From NCBI RefSeq assembly GCF_008386695.1, contig NZ_VUOC01000002.1, forward strand, positions 1,170,481 to 1,234,480: a stretch of 64,000 bases of DNA, written 5' to 3'. A program made the translations under genes and the position numbers. The notes under the pieces were generated by a model that saw nothing but the letters and a program-made list of their open reading frames with translations, was not told the DNA's origin and did not search any database. This document shows positions 8,188 to 17,472 of this stretch, in pieces. Each line of letters begins with the position of its first letter. Positions within the stretch are counted from its first letter, which is position 1. The DNA is from Chitinophaga agrisoli. GTDB lineage: Bacteria > Bacteroidota > Bacteroidia > Chitinophagales > Chitinophagaceae.

Positions 8188-8583
8188 TTATCTCACCGCC
8201 GGCTCCAACAGATCCCACAGATTACCATACAGGTCCTTAAACACTGTCACCTTACCGTAAATCTCTTGTACCGGCTCCCGCACAAACACAACACCTTTCT
8301 GCCGCATGGCATCATAATCACGCTGTAGATCATCAGTATACAGGAAAAGGAACACCCGGCCACCGGTTTGGTTACCGATACGGCTGCCCTGCGCTTCATC
8401 TGCCGCCTGGGCCAGCAACAGGCAACAACCATTTGAACCGGGCGGCGCTACCCGTACCCAGCGCTTGCTGTCAGAAAGCGCGGTATCTTCTACCAGGGTA
8501 AAGCTAAGCTGTTGGGTATAGAAGGCGATAGCCTCATCGTAGTCTTTTACGACCAGTGTAATATGGGCAATGTATTGCTGCAT
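8188..8583 (-). CDS. VOC-superfamily (glyoxalase/dioxygenase-like) protein
   Basis: A 131-residue protein with two beta-alpha-beta-beta-beta units: IAHITLVVKDYDEAIAFYTQ opens the first with a metal-ligand His, and KVTVFKDLYGNLWDLLEP ends the second, the usual vicinal-oxygen-chelate layout. Members include glyoxalase I, dioxygenases and antibiotic-binding proteins, so a substrate cannot be named. It follows the PP2C-like gene by 15 bp and precedes the HD hydrolase on the same strand. Confidence 0.85.
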   Translation of the reverse strand: MQQYIAHITLVVKDYDEAIAFYTQQLSFTLVEDTALSDSKRWVRVAPPGSNGCCLLLAQAADEAQGSRIGNQTGGRVFLFLYTDDLQRDYDAMRQKGVVFVREPVQEIYGKVTVFKDLYGNLWDLLEPAVR

Positions 8584-8598
8584 AACGGCGCTGTTTTA

Positions 8599-9339
8599 TT
8601 ACGGATGGATAAGCCGTATTACAGCCAGATCATCCGTAGGCATTAATCCATGATGATGCTCAAGATACTTCAATTTTAAATGCAGCATATCGTCAGAACC
8701 GGTTTTGCTGCTATCCACCAGGAGATAGTGTACAGGGTCTATATCATCATCTGTAGGCTTAGTTTGCAGATTCGTGAAGGTACTGGCTCCATCGGTGGCA
8801 ATACTGATGTCTTTTATTCCACTGACCTGTAACGTTTGCTGTTGCCCGGCATACCATTCCTCAAAATCCTCAGACAAATGATAACCGATATAATCAGGTT
8901 TGTTATCCTGGTCATATTCCGTGATCACGCCATTCAGCGCTATCACGCCATCCCCTATCGTTACAATCAGCGCCTGATCCTGCTGGGTATCTGCCAGCAA
9001 CAGGATGAGGGTGGATAACAATTCCTTTTTGTCCAGTAATAGTTGATTCTGTAGTGATTGCAGTTCGCAGAACAGTTCTTTCAGGATCGTTTTAAGCTGT
9101 TCTTCCAAAGATATCGTGGCGGCCCGGGGATTGTAAAACGCCTCATAGCTTTTAGCCTTGGCTATTTTCCGTAGCACCCTGCCTGTCAGGGTAGCTGCAA
9201 AATAGCTGTCAATTCCCATGGTACAACCATCCATTACAGCGCATAACAGCCTGTTGGGGCCAATATGGTCATAAAAAAGATAGTCCTCGCAGTGATGTAA
9301 ATGGTATTCTCCTCTCCGGAGCGTAGTGTAAATATGCAT
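8599..9339 (-). CDS. PP2C-like serine/threonine phosphatase
   Basis: The 246-residue protein keeps the main PP2C (PPM) signatures: an early ED pair (HHCEDYLFYD), AVMDGCTMG as the metal-binding DGxxG-like motif, LIVTIGDGVIAL, DISIATDGASTF and a final DDLAVIRL. It lacks membrane or sensor domains, so it is a free cytosolic phosphatase, or a degenerate relative, because the spacing of metal ligands is unusual. It lies 18 bp after galM on the same strand and so could ride on the polysaccharide locus transcript, but a functional tie is unproven. No partner kinase is nearby. Confidence 0.72.
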   Translation of the reverse strand: MHIYTTLRRGEYHLHHCEDYLFYDHIGPNRLLCAVMDGCTMGIDSYFAATLTGRVLRKIAKAKSYEAFYNPRAATISLEEQLKTILKELFCELQSLQNQLLLDKKELLSTLILLLADTQQDQALIVTIGDGVIALNGVITEYDQDNKPDYIGYHLSEDFEEWYAGQQQTLQVSGIKDISIATDGASTFTNLQTKPTDDDIDPVHYLLVDSSKTGSDDMLHLKLKYLEHHHGLMPTDDLAVIRLIHP

Positions 9340-9357
9340 GCAGGATGCAAAAATACA

Positions 9358-10419
9358 TTATCTCACCCCAAATTCATACACCGTGGTGGTTTGATAAACC
9401 GCTCCCGGGTTTAGTATCGTATTAGGAAAATCCGGATGATTAGGGCTATCCGGGAAAGCCTGCGTTTCCAGGGCAATAGCGCCATGTTGTACATAGGGCT
9501 TACCTTGCTGGCCAGTGATGCTGCCATCCCAGAAATTGGCCGTATACACCTGCATCCCCGGCAGATCAGTAAACACTTTCAGCCACCGGCCGGTGCCCGG
9601 ATCTTCCAGGATGGCGGCAGGCTGGTCTTCAGTCCCGCTGTTTAACACGTAGTTAAGGTCAAAACCCATATCCCGGGGAAAAGTACCTAACCGGTCCCCT
9701 ATCCTGTCCGGCTCCGTAAAATCAGCGCCGCTGCCGGCAACGGATACTATCTGGCCGGTTGGTACATTCTGGGCATTCTTTTCTGTATAACTGCCGGCAT
9801 GCACCTGTAGCAGGTGATCATGGATCAGCGGCTCCTCGAAACCGGTGAGGTTGAAATAGCTATGATTGGTAAAGTTTACAGGCGTGCGCTGGTCGGTTAC
9901 GGCGGTATACTCCATGATCAGCTGGTTATGCTGGTTCAACAGGTATTTTACCGTGGCGGTCAGGTTGCCGGGGTATCCTTCTTCCCCGTCTTTACTCATA
10001 TATTCGAATATAACGCCGGTATGCTCCTCTTCACGGATCTGCTCTTTCAGGGACCATACCTTCCGGTTAAAACCTACCCAGCCGCCATGCAGGTGATTTT
10101 CCCCGTTGTTCACGGACAGTTGCCTGGTTTGCCCGTCCAGTACAAAACGGCCGCCGGCAATACGGTTGGCATAACGCCCTACCACACAACCAAAATACCA
10201 GGGATTGTTGGCATAATCCAACGGTTGTTCAAAACCAGCGGCAATGTTCTTTATATTACCATCACGGTCCGGGGTGTAAACAGCCATTACGGCACATCCC
10301 AGGTTGGTAATATGCACGGTCACGGTCTCATTCTTCAGTGTTACCAGGTACAGGGCCGCTCCATGTAAAGCGCCATGCGGCCTGGCAGTAAGCGATAATG
10401 TCTGCTGCTGGGTATTCAA
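9358..10419 (-). CDS. galM: galactose mutarotase (aldose 1-epimerase)
   Basis: Interconverts alpha and beta anomers of galactose and other aldoses. The 353-residue protein shows NRIAGGRFVLDG, NHLHGG (His acting as general acid), TNHSYFNLTG (second His) and near the end GAIALETQAFPDSPNHPDFPNT, whose Glu is the general base. No signal peptide is evident. The only sensible start is TTG at 10419, since an in-frame stop lies five codons upstream and the first ATG is well inside the fold. It is 20 bp downstream of the GH-D glycosidase, so it is the last sugar-processing gene of the susC operon and would handle the galactose that operon releases. Confidence 0.92.
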   Translation of the reverse strand: MNTQQQTLSLTARPHGALHGAALYLVTLKNETVTVHITNLGCAVMAVYTPDRDGNIKNIAAGFEQPLDYANNPWYFGCVVGRYANRIAGGRFVLDGQTRQLSVNNGENHLHGGWVGFNRKVWSLKEQIREEEHTGVIFEYMSKDGEEGYPGNLTATVKYLLNQHNQLIMEYTAVTDQRTPVNFTNHSYFNLTGFEEPLIHDHLLQVHAGSYTEKNAQNVPTGQIVSVAGSGADFTEPDRIGDRLGTFPRDMGFDLNYVLNSGTEDQPAAILEDPGTGRWLKVFTDLPGMQVYTANFWDGSITGQQGKPYVQHGAIALETQAFPDSPNHPDFPNTILNPGAVYQTTTVYEFGVR

Positions 10420-10439
10420 TTTCGTCTGTTTTTAAAAGG

Positions 10440-12653
10440 TTAATCACCTAAGGGAATGCATTTTACCAGTATCGCATCTTTCACCGGCACTGCCAGCGAA
10501 ATGGACTGCTGTCCACGCGATACCTGCCCTAGTGATTGACCGGTCAACAAGTCTTTCAGTTCATATCTCCCGTCAGCCAAGCCAATATCTTTCATGTGGA
10601 TGGTTTCCCGGAATTCCTTTTGCGTAGCAAAGTTAAACAATGCCAGCATGGTTGTATCGCCTTTCAAATAAAAACTTAACTGCTGGTCCATTGTTTCTCC
10701 GTCTGCCATACGTAAAGGGGTAAATACTTTAGGCTGACTGAAGAACGCGCAAAGCTCCGGGTTATTTAAATAACGTTTTGCCCTTTCTGCGGCTACCTTA
10801 TCCCGCAGGTCTGATCCATCGCCCAGTATGCTGCCCATCACCATCATGGCATACAACCGCACTTTTATCTCCTGCTCGCTGAGGTCCGGATTCTTCTGGA
10901 AATGTTTCATAATAGCCACGTCCAGGTTAGTATAGGGCCATAGCGTGCCCTGCATCCACCACATATGGGAGCCGGTTGCCAATGATGACTCCGTGCTGCC
11001 CCAGCCGGGAAATCCCGGTTGATCATCCCTTAGATGAGAATATACATCCGTAGAAACAAAACGCGTATGCGCATACTGATGCGGGAACATGGGCGATATG
11101 GCCATGGTGATAAAGATATCCGGTCCCATAATGGAATCCATCAGGGATTTCAGCATCTTCATGCCCTGGTTATAGGCCTGCATGCCGGTGCGCACATTTT
11201 TATCATAGCGGGTCACTGATTCGAGCGAACCAGCTGTGAGGAAGTCGATTTTAATAAAGGAAGCATTAATGGCCTTTGCTTTTTTTAGCTGGCCAATGAT
11301 ATATTCCTTTACGGCCGGGTGTGTAGGGTCAATGGCGAAAGCGCCCCAATCCCCGTCTTTATAGGCAATAGGCTGCCCATCGCTGCCTTTTAATACCACA
11401 TCGCGCAGCAGCGTGCTGGTGCCGTTCAGTTTGGTCTGGTCCATATTGTTCTTCCAGGTCCAGACCGCAAAAGGGATAAAATAAAAGCCTAATTCCTGGT
11501 TGCGTTTTTTTGCATATTTACCTAGAGACGCCAGCAGATCGGTGGTGTAAATATTCTGATCATAGGAATCAATGCTCAGCACCGGCTTTGCATACTTATT
11601 GAAATTATCCAGGGTGGCAATAAGATCAGATACCTTGGCCACACCGGGCGGCATCATTACCTTCTCATACCCCAGTACGCCCTCTACGCCAAAGCTGTTC
11701 CAGTAAAAAGGCGCATATCCTTTCCACTCCAGGCGGCCGGACTGTTTTACATTCACGTTGCCGTAATTCACAAAATCCTGGCGCGTATCTGCGCTTGCTG
11801 CCAGGTAAATAACCGGCGACTGTATCCGCCCGCCCTGCAAAGTACCGTGCGGCGCATGATCATGCGTGCCATCCAGGCCGCCGTAAGCGGGCGGTAATGC
11901 CTTGTTATCCGCGGTGGCCGCTCCGCCATAGATGTTAAAAGTATCCAGCTCTCCTTTGGCGAGCGCTGTGTGGTAAGCGATACCGGTCTTCCAGGTATCG
12001 TGCGTAATGCTGCCGGCTACCAGGCCGGCAAATGTATTGTTGTCATATAATGCCGAAAACTCGTAACTAACGCCGCTGGCAGCTTTTGCGCCCGCCGCCG
12101 GCCATGCCTGTGTTAATACCTTCACCCAGTTATCATTGTCAAAAGGCACGTCGAGGATGCGGGGCTCCGTCCCGGGTATAATTACCCGCCCTTGTACTTT
12201 GGACGATACTGCCAGGGGCGATATGTTACGGGTTTCCGGCAAGGCGCCGGGCGCCTTACCAGTAACTGCTTCTACACTGATTAATAGAAATGGCTGGTTT
12301 TCGTATAGGATAATATGCTGGATCAAACTCACCGTCCGCCGGGTATCTGTATGCTCCACCTGCACGCTAAGTCCTTTGCCCAGTGTACCTTGCACCGGCG
12401 CGGTAGCGATATGATGCTCACTAAAATCAGCGGTACCCAGGTACCCCGCATGCACATCTTCCACATAGGCAGTAGTATTCAGCAGCTGTACGCCATTCTT
12501 AAAATAATAGCTCAGCTTTCCGGACGTATGGTCCACTACCAGCCTCACCTGTCCGTTAGACAGCACTGTGCTGTCTTTTGTCTCCTGTACATCCTGTGCT
12601 GTTGCTGACTGCAGCAAAAAGCACCCGATGATAAATATTAGTGATCGTCTCAT
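10440..12653 (-). CDS. secreted clan GH-D alpha-galactosidase-like glycoside hydrolase
   Basis: A 737-residue enzyme with a signal peptide (MRRSLIFIIGCFLLQSATAQ). An N-terminal beta-sandwich (about 30-330) precedes a TIM barrel: ASFIKIDFL places the probable nucleophile at Asp470, and FVSTDVYSHLRDDQPGF carries the probable acid/base Asp; IMGPDIFITMAISP and a C-terminal beta domain complete the pattern of the GH27/GH31/GH36-related clan. An alpha-galactosidase is the best guess, consistent with galM next door; alpha-N-acetylgalactosaminidase or a related activity cannot be excluded. It follows susD after a 61 bp gap occupied by a strong stem-loop. Exact CAZy family is uncertain. Confidence 0.78.
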   Translation of the reverse strand: MRRSLIFIIGCFLLQSATAQDVQETKDSTVLSNGQVRLVVDHTSGKLSYYFKNGVQLLNTTAYVEDVHAGYLGTADFSEHHIATAPVQGTLGKGLSVQVEHTDTRRTVSLIQHIILYENQPFLLISVEAVTGKAPGALPETRNISPLAVSSKVQGRVIIPGTEPRILDVPFDNDNWVKVLTQAWPAAGAKAASGVSYEFSALYDNNTFAGLVAGSITHDTWKTGIAYHTALAKGELDTFNIYGGAATADNKALPPAYGGLDGTHDHAPHGTLQGGRIQSPVIYLAASADTRQDFVNYGNVNVKQSGRLEWKGYAPFYWNSFGVEGVLGYEKVMMPPGVAKVSDLIATLDNFNKYAKPVLSIDSYDQNIYTTDLLASLGKYAKKRNQELGFYFIPFAVWTWKNNMDQTKLNGTSTLLRDVVLKGSDGQPIAYKDGDWGAFAIDPTHPAVKEYIIGQLKKAKAINASFIKIDFLTAGSLESVTRYDKNVRTGMQAYNQGMKMLKSLMDSIMGPDIFITMAISPMFPHQYAHTRFVSTDVYSHLRDDQPGFPGWGSTESSLATGSHMWWMQGTLWPYTNLDVAIMKHFQKNPDLSEQEIKVRLYAMMVMGSILGDGSDLRDKVAAERAKRYLNNPELCAFFSQPKVFTPLRMADGETMDQQLSFYLKGDTTMLALFNFATQKEFRETIHMKDIGLADGRYELKDLLTGQSLGQVSRGQQSISLAVPVKDAILVKCIPLGD

Positions 12654-12665
12654 ATGCTTTTACAG

Positions 12666-12710
12666 GCGGCCGCGAAAAGCCTATATTGCTATCTCGCTTT
12701 TCGCAGCCGC
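12666..12710 (-). promoter_or_regulatory. intercistronic stem-loop after susD
   Basis: GCGGC-C-GCGAAAAGC (12666-12680) and GCTTTTCGC-A-GCCGC (12696-12710) form a 15-bp stem with one mismatch and a 15-nt loop, starting 5 bp after the susD stop. There is no T-run on the minus strand, so it is more likely an mRNA-stabilising or partial-attenuation element that sets susCD above the hydrolase than a full terminator. Confidence 0.6.
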
Positions 12711-12714
12711 GGAT

Positions 12715-14241
12715 TTAGTAGCCCGCGTTCTGATCGGCCCGGCTCAATGACTGGTTATTATCAAACTCCCAGGTAGGTATAGGATATAACAGGTGTTTTT
12801 CCTGGATATTGGGCGCGCCATCCGGGTTATAATCCTTCACGGCCTGCAGCAAGGTGCCGGTACGTTTCAGATCAAACCAGCGCCAGCCTTCAAAACCCAG
12901 CTCCCGCATACGCTCCACCATGATCTCCTTACGCAGCTGATCCTGTGAAGGCGCGCCATGTACGATCTCATAGTTATCCAACCCGGCCCGGGTACGGATC
13001 CTGTTCAGCTGTTGCAGGGCAACAGCGGTTCCGCCTAATTCGTTCTCCGCTTCTGCATACATCAGGATGGCGTCTGCCAGTCGCAGGTAATACAGGTTGC
13101 GGGAAGAATAGGATCCAGACACAGAAATGCCTTTGGTAATGTCAAATTTCTTCATGTGTGGTTTACCTACGTCTGACCACCAGGAATAATCAACAGGGTT
13201 GCCGTCTTTGTCGAAAAACTCCCAACGGAAAGAAGCCGCTTTGCGCTTGTCCCCTGCTTCAAAACTGTTAAAATAATAGTCCGTAGGTATGATCACGTGA
13301 CCGCCGCCGCCAGGCAGCGCCAGGTCATTGACCTGCCAGGAGCCCAGGTTGTTGGCCAGATTGCTTGTATTATTATTTTCATTGGAGAACTGTACCTCAA
13401 ACAGCGACTCTATATTATTTTCATTGGTTTCCACATACAGGTCCGCATAGTTATCCATCAGTTTTACGTTAGACGCGGCTAATAGTGGCTCAAGCGCCGC
13501 TTTCGCCTTGTCATATTTTTTCTCTGTAAGATATACTTTACCCAGCAGTGCCATAGCAGCCTCTTTTGTAGCAGCGCCTACCTGTGTCCCGTTTCCACCT
13601 TTGCTTTTCAAATTCGCTGCCGCAAATTCCAGATCCTTCTCGATCAGTTCGTATACTTGCTCCGGGGTACTCCGCGGCAAGCCGCCTTTCTGGTCAGACA
13701 CTTCGCTCTTTTCTTCCGTGGGCAGGGGCACACCGCCATACAGCTGCACCAGGTAAAAGTAAAAGAGCCCGCGCATAAATTTTGCTTCGCCCAATCCCTG
13801 GTTCTTCACCGCATCCGGGGCAGCCGCACCAGGTATATACCGGATAGCAGTGTTCGCGTTGTTAATGCCCCGGTAGCAGATCACCCAAAACCATTGTATC
13901 ACATCATTCTGGCTGGTCATCAACTGCGAGTAAGTGTTCACCGCGCAGAAGTTCTGCCAATAAGTGCCCCAGGTAGGCACAAATAGTGTGGTCTTTGCCT
14001 CATCGGTGCCCACCATTCCAACTATTACATAATCGCTTCTCTTTAAGTCCAGCAGCTGGCGGTAAAGACCTACCACGCCCGCCTTAATGCCTGCTTCATC
14101 TTTATACAACGCCTCTGGCGAAACAAATACTTCCGGCGTAATATTCAGTTGTTTGGAGCAACCGGAAAGAAACAGGCCGGCCATGATAATGCAGATCGAT
14201 ACGACCTTGCTTTTTTTAGAATATTTATATGCAGTTAACAT
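12715..14241 (-). CDS. SusD/RagB-family outer-membrane glycan-binding lipoprotein
   Basis: 508 residues with a type II signal peptide: AGLFLSGC places the lipid-bearing Cys about residue 28. The SusD-like N-terminal TPR region (EAGIKAGVVGLYRQLL; AKFMRGLFYFYLVQLYGGVPL) and the C-terminal RagB/SusD signature (RLADAILMYAEAENELGG; ERMRELGFEGWRWFDLKRTG) are complete. It covers the substrate port of the paired SusC transporter and binds glycan at the cell surface. The start is 18 bp from the end of susC. The ligand is predicted from the neighbouring glycosidases: a galactose- and fucose-containing glycan. Confidence 0.94.
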   Translation of the reverse strand: MLTAYKYSKKSKVVSICIIMAGLFLSGCSKQLNITPEVFVSPEALYKDEAGIKAGVVGLYRQLLDLKRSDYVIVGMVGTDEAKTTLFVPTWGTYWQNFCAVNTYSQLMTSQNDVIQWFWVICYRGINNANTAIRYIPGAAAPDAVKNQGLGEAKFMRGLFYFYLVQLYGGVPLPTEEKSEVSDQKGGLPRSTPEQVYELIEKDLEFAAANLKSKGGNGTQVGAATKEAAMALLGKVYLTEKKYDKAKAALEPLLAASNVKLMDNYADLYVETNENNIESLFEVQFSNENNNTSNLANNLGSWQVNDLALPGGGGHVIIPTDYYFNSFEAGDKRKAASFRWEFFDKDGNPVDYSWWSDVGKPHMKKFDITKGISVSGSYSSRNLYYLRLADAILMYAEAENELGGTAVALQQLNRIRTRAGLDNYEIVHGAPSQDQLRKEIMVERMRELGFEGWRWFDLKRTGTLLQAVKDYNPDGAPNIQEKHLLYPIPTWEFDNNQSLSRADQNAGY

Positions 14242-14259
14242 TTGATTACAGATTTTAGA

Positions 14260-17200
14260 TTATAAACCCAGGTTTACGCCTACCAGGAAAGTGCGGTATC
14301 GTGGATAGATATCCGTTTTCTGGTCTGTGCTGCCATTAATTTCAGGATCTATGCCCCGATAGCTGGTAAACAGGAAGGGCTCCATAACCTGTACATAAGC
14401 GCGGAGGGACCTTACTTTTAACCTGTTCAGCAAATTGGGCGAAAAATCGTATGCCATGGTGATATCCCGCACGCGGATAAAATCCCCTTTCTCTGTCGCA
14501 TAACTGGAGGAGCCATTACGCAGCATGCGCAGGGAGGCCCCAAAAGCATTAGGCCGTGGTATATCCGTATTCGTATTGGTGGGGGTCCAGTAGTTCAGCC
14601 CTTCTTTTATGATCACATTGCGCCCCTGTCCCATATACAGATAGTCTGTGTATGCCCTGTCGTATACGTCATGCCCATACATGTAAGTCGTAAATACGGT
14701 CATGGACAAGCGTTTGTACCGGAAATAATTCCATACGCCGCCCCAGCCTTTAGGCGTAGTGCGGCCCACAATGGCCCTGTCATAGTCATTTATTACGCCA
14801 TCCTTATTCAGGTCTTTTACCCGCGCATCACCCGGGCGGCCACTGGGATTCAGCGTAAAATCATCACCCTCCTGGTAAATGCCATCAAACACGTAATCCA
14901 CTATCAGGCTGTTAGGCGCCTCTCCCACTTTCAGCGTAGGGCTGAGGGAGTCGCGGCCAGGTAACAGGGAGGTGATCTTTGACGTATATTTTGACCAGTT
15001 CAGGTTTATCTGCCAATCGAAATTGTTGGTTTTTACCGGCCATAATTTCAGGCTTATATCTATGCCGCGGGTATTCAGCGCCGCAACGTTGATCATTTTA
15101 TTGCTGAAACCCTGTGAAGGCGCTAAAGCCTGGTTCAGTAGCAGGTTATGGACATTTTTGTTATAAAAATCAAAACTAGCCTGTACCCTCGAGTTAAAGA
15201 AGGCCAGGTCAAAGCCGGTATTGAACTGACGCTGGCTTTCCCATTGGAGGATGGAGTTGCCGGCATTACCGCCCAGCTGGTAGCCGGAGGTTTGGCTATT
15301 ACCGTTATAAGGATAGGCGGAGGCATCCATACGGGTATAGATCTTATCGTATGTAATATCCTGGTTGCCTATCAAACCGTAGCTTACGCGGATCTTGGCA
15401 TCGCTCATCAGGGATTTGAGCTTGTAACCGATAAACGGCTCGTCTACCAGCCGCCAGGCGCCACTAACAGAGGGAAAAAACCCATGCTGGTTTTCCGGGC
15501 CAAAATTGGAAGAACCATCATAACGGGCCGTGAAGTTAAAGATGTAACGGTCTTTAAACTTATAGATCACCCTGCCCAGCACGGAGTTGATCACCCGGTT
15601 CCAGTAATCGGAGTTGATGTCGTCCCTGCGGGAAGCCGCTTTGATATTTTTATAGGTCAGTACATCTGTGGGAAAGCCGGAAGCCTCCTCATAGTTCCAC
15701 TCCTGCCTTCTTTTCTGGTAGGTAAAGCCGCCTAATATATTCAGTGAATGCTGTTCGGAAGGATTGTAATCATAGGTAAGGGTATTTTCCCATACCCAAT
15801 CCCGCCAGCCAAAGTTCTCCACTTTGGCTACGCCGCCTTTTACAAACCCGTCGCCGGACGTGTTGCGCGGCAGGTACTGGAATTTCTGCTCCTTATACAC
15901 ATCCAGTCCCAGGCTGGAACGGAAGTTCAGGTTCCGTATTACCTTATAATCAAGGAACAGGTTACCCAGGAAACGATCGTCTACGGCCTGGTTCACAGCA
16001 TCCCGGGCCATTGCTACCGGATTATCGGAAACGATATTGCCGCTGCCGGGGTCCAGCTCTACAAAAGGCCGGCCCAGGGAATCATAGATAGGCCGCAGCG
16101 GGCTTTGCGTAACAGCGCTGTAGTAAGTGCCCTTACCTACGCCGTTTGTTTCTACGTGCGAAAAGTTGGTATTCAACCCCATGGTCACCTTATCCGTTAC
16201 CGCGGATTCCATATTGCCTTTCATGGAATAACGCTTCATGTTCGAGTTGATGATAATACCATCCTGGTTCAGGTAGTTGCCACTCAGGTAGATCTTATTG
16301 CGGCCAATACCGTTAGATATGCTCAACGTATGGCTTTGCATAGGCGCCACCTGGGTAATAGCGTCCACCCAGTCGTAGGATTTACCGGCGGCCAGGCTTT
16401 GCAGCTCGCGGAAGCTGAATACCACAGAATCGGTCTTAGGATCATTCAGCGGCCATGCGTCCGGGTCTTCATCGCTCAGCGCTATACGGCGCAGCTTTAT
16501 ATAATCCTGCGCCCCTATAAAATCGTAGGAGCGGTATATTTTCTGTACGCCGTAATAGCCGTTATAATCTATGCTGGACCTGCCGGACTTTGCCTTCTTG
16601 GTGGTGATGATGATCACCCCGGCGGCAGCCCTGGAACCGTAGATGGCAGCTGCGGAAGCATCTTTGAGCACATCAATGGACTCTATGTCATAAGGGTTGA
16701 TCTCGCGTATATCACCGCTCAGGATCACACCGTCCACTACATAGATAGGCGATCCCCCGCCTTCGATGGAGTTGATGCCCCTGATCTTGATATTAGTACC
16801 TGCGCCTGGCTCAAAACCGCCATTGGTGATCTGTACACCCGGTACCCTTGCCTGCAGGGCGCTATTGATATTAGTTACCGGCATCTCGCTCAGCTCTTTA
16901 CCGGATACGCTGGATACGGCGCTGGTCAGGTCCTTCTTTTTCTGGGAACCATAACCGATCACCACCACTTCATTGAGGCCGGAAATATCTGATTCCATGG
17001 CCACCCGGATAGCGGTATCCGCGGGTGATACTGCAATGCTCCGGCTTTTGTACCCCACATAGGAGAACAAATAGGTGGTTTTACTTTGTGCTGCCGGAAT
17101 GGTGAAATTGCCATCGGCATCTGCCTTTAATGATAATTTTTTGTTCGCTGTGTTGGTAATTGTAACAAAGGGAAGTGGTTTTTGGGAAGCTGCGTCCGTT

Positions 17201-17292
17201 ACCCTCCCATGTAGCATTTTTTCTTGTGCATTCGCCGGTATGTATAGGCACAGCGATAGCAGTAAAAGGTAAAAGGATGTATAATTTTTCAT
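14260..17292 (-). CDS. SusC/RagA-family TonB-linked outer-membrane transporter
   Basis: A 1010-residue TonB-dependent transporter. A signal peptide (ending PANAQ) is followed by a carboxypeptidase-regulatory-like domain (LHGRVTDAASQKPLPFVTI), the plug with VVVIGYGSQKKKDLTSAVSS and the SusC signature around SIEGGGSPIYVVDGV, and a C-terminal barrel ending in GVNLGL. There is no extra N-terminal STN domain, so it is not a FecA-like signalling receptor; regulation is more likely by the divergent AraC protein. It is the first gene of the susC-susD-glycosidase-galM operon. A 9-bp perfect hairpin lies in its leader. Confidence 0.95.
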   Translation of the reverse strand: MKNYTSFYLLLLSLCLYIPANAQEKMLHGRVTDAASQKPLPFVTITNTANKKLSLKADADGNFTIPAAQSKTTYLFSYVGYKSRSIAVSPADTAIRVAMESDISGLNEVVVIGYGSQKKKDLTSAVSSVSGKELSEMPVTNINSALQARVPGVQITNGGFEPGAGTNIKIRGINSIEGGGSPIYVVDGVILSGDIREINPYDIESIDVLKDASAAAIYGSRAAAGVIIITTKKAKSGRSSIDYNGYYGVQKIYRSYDFIGAQDYIKLRRIALSDEDPDAWPLNDPKTDSVVFSFRELQSLAAGKSYDWVDAITQVAPMQSHTLSISNGIGRNKIYLSGNYLNQDGIIINSNMKRYSMKGNMESAVTDKVTMGLNTNFSHVETNGVGKGTYYSAVTQSPLRPIYDSLGRPFVELDPGSGNIVSDNPVAMARDAVNQAVDDRFLGNLFLDYKVIRNLNFRSSLGLDVYKEQKFQYLPRNTSGDGFVKGGVAKVENFGWRDWVWENTLTYDYNPSEQHSLNILGGFTYQKRRQEWNYEEASGFPTDVLTYKNIKAASRRDDINSDYWNRVINSVLGRVIYKFKDRYIFNFTARYDGSSNFGPENQHGFFPSVSGAWRLVDEPFIGYKLKSLMSDAKIRVSYGLIGNQDITYDKIYTRMDASAYPYNGNSQTSGYQLGGNAGNSILQWESQRQFNTGFDLAFFNSRVQASFDFYNKNVHNLLLNQALAPSQGFSNKMINVAALNTRGIDISLKLWPVKTNNFDWQINLNWSKYTSKITSLLPGRDSLSPTLKVGEAPNSLIVDYVFDGIYQEGDDFTLNPSGRPGDARVKDLNKDGVINDYDRAIVGRTTPKGWGGVWNYFRYKRLSMTVFTTYMYGHDVYDRAYTDYLYMGQGRNVIIKEGLNYWTPTNTNTDIPRPNAFGASLRMLRNGSSSYATEKGDFIRVRDITMAYDFSPNLLNRLKVRSLRAYVQVMEPFLFTSYRGIDPEINGSTDQKTDIYPRYRTFLVGVNLGL

Positions 17293-17309
17293 AACAAGAA
17301 ATTTTTGAC

Positions 17310-17332
17310 ATGACGGCAGGCATTGCCGTCAT
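17310..17332. promoter_or_regulatory. perfect inverted repeat in the susC leader
   Basis: ATGACGGCA (17310-17318) and TGCCGTCAT (17324-17332) are perfect inverted copies separated by 5 bp, 18 bp upstream of the susC start. It could be an operator for a dimeric regulator or a hairpin in the susC messenger near the ribosome landing zone. Confidence 0.5.
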
Positions 17333-17405
17333 ACATTGCCCCATCGTGGATTTGAGCCAAAATTCGTGATTGGAAATAAGACTAAGAATAGTGGTTTTTT
17401 CGGTA

Positions 17406-17415
17406 ATGATGGATT
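17406..17415 (-). promoter_or_regulatory. candidate AraC-type operator upstream of susC
   Basis: ATGATGGATT (minus strand AATCCATCAT) lies about 114 bp before susC and 58 bp before the divergent AraC gene. The same motif, extended to ATGATGGATTAT, stands upstream of the GH95 operon and of the fuconate dehydratase remnant, always in the same orientation to those genes. Confidence 0.45.
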
Positions 17416-17472
17416 TTTTTGCGGTAAGTGTACTACTTTGCAGTTTAGAGGGTTCCTGCTTAATTTTAACGT

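Noticed and set aside
9814-10368. 184-codon plus-strand frame
   Set aside because: Antisense to galM, which has full family motifs.
15748-16992. 414-codon open frame on the plus strand opposite the first susC
   Set aside because: It is the reverse frame of the conserved SusC plug and barrel region; its product has no recognisable motif.
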